Positions 6,985-11,798 of a DNA stretch of 11,798 nucleotides are shown one piece after another (within the stretch, counting starts at the first letter, position 1; every line of letters starts with the position of its first letter). This stretch comes from an uncultured Variovorax sp. (GTDB lineage Bacteria; Pseudomonadota; Gammaproteobacteria; Burkholderiales; Burkholderiaceae). A program made the position numbers and the translations under genes. A model generated the notes under the pieces. That model had not been told where the DNA came from. It made no database searches and saw only the letters and a list, made by a program, of their open reading frames with translations. Location of the stretch: the NCBI GenBank assembly GCA_946478645.1, contig CAMLCW010000145.1, forward strand, positions 1-11,798. Reading direction: 5' to 3'.

Positions 6985-7829
6985 CGTGTTCCTTCCTTGC
7001 ACCCCGGGGGAGGGGCGCCCGCCTGCGCCTGCGGCACCGGCTCGTCTTCGTAATAGGTATAGATCCCGACCCGGATCCGGCCCTTGGCGCCGGCGGGCGC
7101 GCGCTTGACTGCGCGGGACATCTCGCCCGTGAGTTCCAGGTGCAGTGCCGACCAGCGCTCGCGCACCAGTTGGTGGATGGCCTCGCAGTCCTCCACGCTG
7201 AGGCCGCGCGCGAACACCGCGCGCTCGAGCATGCGCGGCTGTTCGCCGAGGGTGTTCGACACCGCCGCCAGCAAGTGGTCGCGGCCGTTGTCGCCGAGGA
7301 AGGCGAGCATCGACTGCAGGTCGTCCACCGGCACGAAGCCGTCGACCTTGAGTTCAGCGCATCCGTCCTGCTCGGCCACCATGTTCAGACGCACCAGCTC
7401 GTCGAGGATGGTGCGGTGGTGCACGTTGCCACGGCTGCCGAGCCGGGCCACGGTCTCGAACGAGGGCACGTCCTCGCCGTCGGCGGTGATCGGCAGGCGC
7501 TGGAAGGCCTGGTTCTCGGACACCATCTGCAGCCACAGCGTGAAGGTCTTGGCCGCGGCCGAGAGCTCGGTGTGGGGCAGCGCGTCCACGGTCTCGCGCA
7601 CCTTGGCGGTCACGGCCTTGCGGTTCAGCCCGGTCGTGACCGAGAGCTGGCTGATGTTGGGCCGGGCGACCCCCTGGCGGCGCCAGGAGCGCGCGGCCTC
7701 CTCGAGCAGCACGTCGCGCAGCAGCACCTCGAGGTGCGGATGCTTCACGCCCATCGCCAGGGCGAGCCGGACCACCGGCCGCAGGATGCGGGCGCAGGCG
7801 GCAAGTGCCCAGTCGAGCTGGTGTTCCAT
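6981..7829 (-). CDS. DUF6502 family protein, possible DNA-binding
   Basis: This is a 282-residue, mostly helical, soluble-looking protein that I recognise as DUF6502-like, a family without an established function. The N-terminus (about 1-45, with RILRPVVRLALAMGV at 14-28) is the conserved opening of the family. Residues 58-78 (NISQLSVTTGLNRKAVTAKV) look like a helix-turn-helix: a short helix, a TTGL turn, then a basic recognition helix. A second winged-helix-like stretch may span about 124-165 (SFETVARLGSRGNVHHRTIL). The tail (about 265-282) is proline/glycine-rich. ATG 7829 has no clear Shine-Dalgarno, but the conserved N-terminus supports it. The stop overlaps the DUF5666 lipoprotein start (ATGA), so the two are coupled and may act together, for example as a regulator with its envelope target. 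That role is inference. Confidence 0.82.
   Translation of the reverse strand: MEHQLDWALAACARILRPVVRLALAMGVKHPHLEVLLRDVLLEEAARSWRRQGVARPNISQLSVTTGLNRKAVTAKVRETVDALPHTELSAAAKTFTLWLQMVSENQAFQRLPITADGEDVPSFETVARLGSRGNVHHRTILDELVRLNMVAEQDGCAELKVDGFVPVDDLQSMLAFLGDNGRDHLLAAVSNTLGEQPRMLERAVFARGLSVEDCEAIHQLVRERWSALHLELTGEMSRAVKRAPAGAKGRIRVGIYTYYEDEPVPQAQAGAPPPGCKEGTR
6989..6998 (-). promoter_or_regulatory. Ribosome binding site deciding the DUF5666 gene start
   Basis: The minus strand reads AAGGAAGGAA just before ATG 6984 (4 bases after the last A). It lies inside the end of the DUF6502 coding region and argues that the lipoprotein starts at 6984 rather than at the upstream in-frame ATG at 7002. Confidence 0.7.
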
Positions 7830-7937
7830 GGATTGAGGCGTTTTTTCTACGGATGCAATTCGCGCGGGCGACGGTCTTCGACCTGCGGGCGGTGGCCGCC
7901 GTCAGTTCACGATTGTCACCGCCGCGGAGGATCGCAC

Positions 7938-7957
7938 AAAAAACGGCTTATCCGCCG
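7938..7957 (-). terminator. Intrinsic terminator-like hairpin at the end of the pilus operon
   Basis: On the minus strand, CGGC-GGATAA-GCCG followed directly by six T residues straddles the stop codon of the pseudopilin gene; the TAA lies in the loop. The stem is only 4 bp but GC-only, and the T-run is the clearest of any candidate terminator in the window. It would separate the pilus operon from the DUF6502-DUF5666 operon. The remaining part of this 118-bp gap shows no convincing promoter, only a weak TTGTGC-16-GACAAT match on the minus strand. Confidence 0.5.
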
Positions 7958-8445
7958 GCGCTGCAGCTGCCGGCAACGGTGCGCGCCACCGAGGTGCGCC
8001 CGGTCGCGCTGATCTTCACCACGCGCTCCTGCGTGCCGGCGGGGCTGGCGCGGCAGACGGTGAGAGTCGAGGCAGTGGCCCCCACGCCGGTGCCTTCGAA
8101 GCGCAACGCGCTCTGGCCCGTGCCGTCGCGGATGCGGTAGCCGCTTGCAGCCGCGCGCTGCTTCTGGATCACCTGCCCGCCGCTGACGACGATCCAGCCC
8201 GCCTCCCACTGGCCGTCGCTGGCGCAGCTGCTGGCGTTGGACGATGCGCACAGCGTCACTTGCGCATTGCGCTTGATCGCCTCGCTGCGGGCGAGCTGGC
8301 TGGCCGCGACGAGGTCGCTCGCGTAGGCGCCAAGCCGGTTCGACAGCCGCACGTTGTCGAAAGTGGGCACCGCGATCATGGCGAGCACCACCATCACCGC
8401 GATGGTGACCATCAACTCGACCAGCGTGAAGCCGCGCATGCGCAT
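7948..8445 (-). CDS. GspH/FimT-family type IV pilus pseudopilin
   Basis: This is a 165-residue minor pilin precursor. The class III signal is intact: leader MRMRG, cleavage expected after Gly5, then FTLVELMVTIAVMVVLAMIAVP, with Glu10 as the conserved fifth residue of the mature protein. PilD would cleave and N-methylate it, and the hydrophobic helix would hold it in the inner membrane before pilus assembly. The globular part has the GspH/FimT pattern, including LARSEAIKRN (51-60) and four cysteines (66, 74, 131, 161) that may form disulfides. The start is ATG 8445, 5 bases after the pilY1 stop, so it is in the same operon; ATG 8439 is an alternative that shortens the leader to three residues. 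It is likely a priming or tip-complex minor pilin working with PilX and PilY1. FimT-type pilins can also bind DNA in some competence systems; this is not shown here. Confidence 0.92.
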   Translation of the reverse strand: MRMRGFTLVELMVTIAVMVVLAMIAVPTFDNVRLSNRLGAYASDLVAASQLARSEAIKRNAQVTLCASSNASSCASDGQWEAGWIVVSGGQVIQKQRAAASGYRIRDGTGQSALRFEGTGVGATASTLTVCRASPAGTQERVVKISATGRTSVARTVAGSCSAGG

Positions 8446-8450
8446 GTTGC

Positions 8451-11400
8451 CTACTTCTGGATGAACCAGTAGACGCGGCCCTTGGGCTGCGTGAACGCGG
8501 TCTTGACGGCGGTGCCCTTCGGGCTCAGGAACGAGTCGGGGTTGGCGCCGATCACCACGTCGCGGTAGCTGTTGCCCATCTTCACGCGGCCGACGACGGG
8601 CGAGGGCGCCAGGCCGCCGCCCACCACGTTCTGGAAGCGCGCACCGCCGTTCTGGCCGGCCGCATTGAGGTAGGACACGTTGTAGACCCTGGCGGTGCCG
8701 AGGTCGGCGCGGCAGGACTGGCGCACGGCCGGGTTGGTCGGCGTGTGGGTGTTGAAGGTGGTGATGCCGTACGCCGTGACCGAGGAAGTCACGACCTGCT
8801 CGCCGGCCGCGAGCGCAAGCCACCAGCCTTTGCGGGCCGCGAGGTCGCCGGTCGCGGGCGAGTCGGGGCCGGTGATGCCGAGCAGCGAGGCGTGGCACAG
8901 CAGCGCGTTGCCGTTGCAGCGGGTCGATTCGTTGGCGAGCCAGTTGTCGTCGTTCGGCTTGTCCACCATCATGTAGAAGCGGTTCGCGACGCCGAGCGCC
9001 GCGCTGTAGGAGCGCAGCGGCTTCTCGCGGTCGCCCGAGCCGATCAGCAGCACGACCACGCCGTTGTCGACCACCGCGTCGGGGCCGAACATGAACTTGC
9101 GGTTGGGTGTGCAGGTGGTCACGGTGTCGCAGCCCAGCGCCGCGATCCGCGCCATCGTCCAGCTGCCGGGCGCGGTGCTGCCGATCTTGATGCGGTAGAC
9201 GTTGCCGCCGAGATCGGCCGCATAGGCCACCGCGGCCAGGCCCGCGCTGTCGTTCACCACCGTGACTTCGCCCGCCACGGGGCGCGCGGTGGAGAAGGTG
9301 TTGAGGATCTCGCCGCTGTTGGCGTCGAGCACGTAGATCCGGCTGCCCTTGGCTTCGGTACCGCAGGCGGTGGCCGCGGTGGCGGCGTCGACGTCCTCGC
9401 ACTTGTCGTAGCCGCCGCCGAAGATCAGCACCGGCGTGCTGCCCGCGCCGTGGCCGCTGGCCTTCACGACCTTGGGCGCCGACCAGGTCTGGCCGATGCC
9501 GGCCATGCCGGTATCGCAGCCGGTGTCGTTGTCCTGGTTCGAGCAGCCGCGGCGCCATTTGAGGCTGGGCGCCGCCGGGTTGGAGACGTCGAAGGCATAG
9601 ATCAGCCGGCCGCCGCGGCGCATGCTGGCGTAGAGCCAGGCGGTGCTGCCTTCGCGGTAGGCGGCCATCGGGCCGTCCATGCCGTAGGGCTTGGGTGCGC
9701 CCGGGCCCAGGGTCGTGGGCAGGCCCGGAAAGTTGATGCGCTGGTTGTTGTCGTGGATGCGCTTGATGCTGCCGTAGAACTCCGGCGGCACGAAGGACCA
9801 CAGTTCGCCGCCGGGGGGCGCCCCGCCGACGGCGCCGGACTGGTTGCCGTTGACGGCGCGCAGCGCGACGTCGTTGGCGCCGTAGAACACCACCACCTGC
9901 GCATTCGTGTCGGTGCCGTAGTTGATCGCCACCGGGCGCGAATGCACGACGTCGCCGTGCACCGAGGGGCGCATGGCGCTCGAGGTGAGCGGATTGCCCG
10001 CCAGATCCTTGCGCTCATCGCCCTTGTTGTCGAGGCCACGCAGCCAGTTGATCAGTGCGGCGCGCTCGGCGGTCGTCTGAACACCGAGCGCGGTCGTGGT
10101 GATGCTGGCGTTGCCGTCGCTGAAGCTGGTCAGCGCGGTGCAATTGCCGGGCGTGCAGGTCTTCATGTTGCGCTCGGCCACGGCGAGCTGCCGCAGCATG
10201 TAGCCTTGCGCGCCCTTTTCGACGACATTGCCGTCGGGGCTTTCGGCTTCGGCCTTGTCGATGCAGTCGCCCGACGGCCGGAAGCGCCAGTAGTCGTCGT
10301 TGTCGTTCGGCAGCGGCGTCCAGAAGCTGCGCACGCATGGCGCGATGAAGCCGGTCTGGTTGTTGATCGCGTTGACGCCTGCCGCATCCTGCAGGATCAA
10401 CTGGTTGTTGCGGTCCTGGCCCAGCTGGTACTGCTTGAGGTTGCCGTTCCAGCGCGGGTAGGCCGATTCGTCGGGCCGGAACATGCCGACGAACACCTGG
10501 TTGAGGTAGGTGCCCTGGGTGTTCACGCTCACGGGCAGGCTGACCGACGAGAACACGCTGTTGACCGACTGGATCTTGCTGAAGATGTCGTCGAGCGTCT
10601 TCTGGAGCGCCAGACCGAGGTCGACCTCCGCGGAAAGGTCGAAATACTCGCCCTTGCTCACCGTGGCCATGCTCTGCAGCAGCGCGCTCCAGCCCGGGCC
10701 CTGGCCGCCGCTCGCCTTGGCGGCCTCGACCGTGAACACGTTCACACCCATGCTGGACTGCAGGAAGCGGGCCCATTCGTCGGCCACGTTCTCCTGCGAG
10801 CCGCTGGTGCCGAGCCGGATCGTGGCGGTGTCGCCGCCAGCGGCGCGCAGCGCGGCGGTCGATGCGACGGTGTCGGCGTTGTTGTCCTGCGCGGCGCCGT
10901 TGCTGATGTAGATGACGTAGGTGCCGATGCAGTTGGCGGTGTCCGGGCCGGTGTAGCGCGTGCTGTTGACCGCTGCGAGCGGGTTGCCCGGCAGCGCATA
11001 GATCGCCTTCGAGGCGGCGCTGCCGAAGACGTTGCCGGCGTAGTCGGCCTTGGCCTTGTTGTTGCCCGCGAGCGGCGCGCCCGAGCTCAGGTAGCGGTGG
11101 ACCTCGGCCATCATCTTGCCGGCCTTGCCGCCGTTGGACTTGTCCTGGATCTTGTCGAAACTCTCTATCAGCGCGGCGTACCTGGGCTGCGTGTTCCGGT
11201 CCATCAGGCGCACGCCGGCGCGCAGGTAGGCGCCGTCTTCGTTCGAGTTGCCGCCGCCGGTCTCGGTGAAGAGCATCACGCCGACCTTGAACTTGCCCTC
11301 GGGCAGGCTGTTGAAGGCATTCGCCAGCGCCTCGATCTCGGCGACGAAGGGCTGGTTCCAGTTGGCCGTGTTGTCGAGCACGAACAGCACGTTGGGCGCT

Positions 11401-11516
11401 TCGGTCGCGCTCTGGTTGTACCCGACGAACAGGTCGATGTCCTCCGCCTGGGCCGCGTCCAGGCCGAGCGCCAGCATCGCGGCGGCGCAGAAGGTGCGCA
11501 GGATGATCTTTTTCAT
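8451..11516 (-). CDS. pilY1: PilY1-type type IV pilus tip adhesin/assembly protein
   Basis: This is a 1021-residue secreted protein. The signal peptide MKKIILRTFC...AAQA is cleaved near Ala24. A von Willebrand factor A-like domain follows at about 41-315: PNVLFVLDNTANW has Asp48 but a DNTAN sequence instead of the full DxSxS metal site. The C-terminal half (about 520-1020) is the PilY1/PilC beta-propeller, with VHSRPVAINYG (519-529), a FYGANDVALRAVNG segment and ELWSFVPPEFYG (571-582). It acts at the pilus tip in adhesion, pilus biogenesis and retraction control. The start is ATG 11516, which gives a clean signal peptide; the upstream ATG 11552 would add 12 residues before it and overlap the pilX end. 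It is co-transcribed with the upstream probable pilX and downstream pseudopilin gene. I do not see a clear EF-hand-like calcium loop like that of P. aeruginosa PilY1. Confidence 0.93.
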   Translation of the reverse strand: MKKIILRTFCAAAMLALGLDAAQAEDIDLFVGYNQSATEAPNVLFVLDNTANWNQPFVAEIEALANAFNSLPEGKFKVGVMLFTETGGGNSNEDGAYLRAGVRLMDRNTQPRYAALIESFDKIQDKSNGGKAGKMMAEVHRYLSSGAPLAGNNKAKADYAGNVFGSAASKAIYALPGNPLAAVNSTRYTGPDTANCIGTYVIYISNGAAQDNNADTVASTAALRAAGGDTATIRLGTSGSQENVADEWARFLQSSMGVNVFTVEAAKASGGQGPGWSALLQSMATVSKGEYFDLSAEVDLGLALQKTLDDIFSKIQSVNSVFSSVSLPVSVNTQGTYLNQVFVGMFRPDESAYPRWNGNLKQYQLGQDRNNQLILQDAAGVNAINNQTGFIAPCVRSFWTPLPNDNDDYWRFRPSGDCIDKAEAESPDGNVVEKGAQGYMLRQLAVAERNMKTCTPGNCTALTSFSDGNASITTTALGVQTTAERAALINWLRGLDNKGDERKDLAGNPLTSSAMRPSVHGDVVHSRPVAINYGTDTNAQVVVFYGANDVALRAVNGNQSGAVGGAPPGGELWSFVPPEFYGSIKRIHDNNQRINFPGLPTTLGPGAPKPYGMDGPMAAYREGSTAWLYASMRRGGRLIYAFDVSNPAAPSLKWRRGCSNQDNDTGCDTGMAGIGQTWSAPKVVKASGHGAGSTPVLIFGGGYDKCEDVDAATAATACGTEAKGSRIYVLDANSGEILNTFSTARPVAGEVTVVNDSAGLAAVAYAADLGGNVYRIKIGSTAPGSWTMARIAALGCDTVTTCTPNRKFMFGPDAVVDNGVVVLLIGSGDREKPLRSYSAALGVANRFYMMVDKPNDDNWLANESTRCNGNALLCHASLLGITGPDSPATGDLAARKGWWLALAAGEQVVTSSVTAYGITTFNTHTPTNPAVRQSCRADLGTARVYNVSYLNAAGQNGGARFQNVVGGGLAPSPVVGRVKMGNSYRDVVIGANPDSFLSPKGTAVKTAFTQPKGRVYWFIQK

Positions 11517-11539
11517 GGTGCCGGGTCCGTTCTCGATCT

Positions 11540-11798
11540 TCAGATGGCGCACAGCGCCTGGAACTGTTCCTTGGTCAGCAGCGTGCGCACGCCCTGGCGC
11601 ACGGCGGTGGTGGTGCCGCTCGCCGCGTGCGTCACCGAGGTGCTGATGTCCCAGACCGCGTTGTATTGCTCGGGCAGGGCGTCGAGCCCGGCGCCGGCGC
11701 TCGATCCGCCGCCGCCGATGCCGCCGATGCCGAGGCCGCCGCCACCGGTCTCCGTCGAGCGGGTCGCGCGCACGCAGGTGGGCGCGGCGACCTGCACC
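11540..11798 (-). CDS. Probable PilX minor-pilin assembly protein, C-terminal end (cut by window edge)
   Basis: The last 85 or so residues of a protein enter from the right edge in the minus direction; its beginning lies outside the window, and the GTG near 11797 is not its real start. A glycine-rich loop (GGGGLGIGGIGGGG) is followed by a beta-type stretch (YNAVWDISTSV, then ASGTTTAVRQGVRTLL) and a short tail ending LCAI. This resembles the C-terminus of PilX proteins, where a strand of the pilin globular domain closes the fold. The position immediately before pilY1 (stop at 11540, pilY1 start 11516) is the usual place of pilX in pilV-pilW-pilX-pilY1 operons. The assignment rests more on context than on sequence. 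Confidence 0.6.
   Translation of the reverse strand, partial: VQVAAPTCVRATRSTETGGGGLGIGGIGGGGSSAGAGLDALPEQYNAVWDISTSVTHAASGTTTAVRQGVRTLLTKEQFQALCAI

Noticed and set aside
6985..7002. Start of the DUF5666 lipoprotein at ATG 7002
   Set aside because: The strong AAGGAAGGAA site lies between this ATG and ATG 6984, and 6984 gives the signal peptide and the ATGA overlap directly.
7861..8140. Plus-strand open frames opposite the pseudopilin gene
   Set aside because: They are antisense to a gene with a perfect prepilin motif and show no family features.
11517..11552. pilY1 start at ATG 11552
   Set aside because: It would place 12 polar residues before the signal peptide and overlap the pilX stop; MKKIILRTF at 11516 is a standard signal-peptide start.

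Overview
The window is about 11.8 kb of very GC-rich DNA with densely packed genes and no RNA genes, insertion sequences, CRISPR arrays or phage genes that I can recognise. The GC bias, the long spurious open frames opposite real genes, and the gene families point to a betaproteobacterium. Comamonadaceae, and Variovorax or a close relative, is my best guess. This is inference from gene style and content; there is no rRNA or other marker to prove it.

Left part (1-2327), DNA maintenance. The C-terminal half of a DinG/XPD-type superfamily 2 helicase enters from the left edge. It overlaps the start of an AlkB-type 2-oxoglutarate/Fe(II) dioxygenase by 14 bp. Convergent to these is a gene for UdgX, the unusual uracil-DNA glycosylase that becomes covalently attached to the DNA it acts on. 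Its diagnostic loop Lys-Arg-Arg-Ile-His-Lys-Thr-Pro is intact, and it carries a Lys/Ala-rich tail. The alkB-like and udgX 3' ends overlap by 37 bp, and a strong hairpin lies inside the region encoding the udgX tail.

Middle part (2489-5591), redox enzymes and a regulator. An NmrA-like NAD(P)-binding protein converges on an aldo/keto reductase (18-bp overlap). The reductase is divergent from an AraC-family regulator with an AraC_N domain. This regulator/reductase arrangement resembles E. coli YqhC with its aldehyde-reductase targets. The shared 202-bp intergenic region carries a 9-bp motif twice, once within a perfect 13-bp palindrome, which is a plausible operator.

Right-middle part (5608-7829). 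A two-gene operon on the minus strand encodes a DUF6502 protein with a possible helix-turn-helix, followed through an ATGA stop/start overlap by a DUF5666-type lipoprotein. The lipoprotein has a glycine-rich stalk and five recognisable beta-rich repeats. Neither has an established function that I know of, so this pair is the best candidate for an undescribed system here.

Right part (7948-11798). This is the distal end of a type IV pilus minor-pilin operon on the minus strand: the C-terminus of a probable PilX, then PilY1 (the tip adhesin, 1021 aa), then a GspH/FimT-type pseudopilin. It ends at a small intrinsic-terminator-like hairpin with six T residues. All three convergent gene pairs in the window overlap or nearly touch, and two of these junctions carry hairpins. 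No gene-free stretch exceeds about 200 bp.
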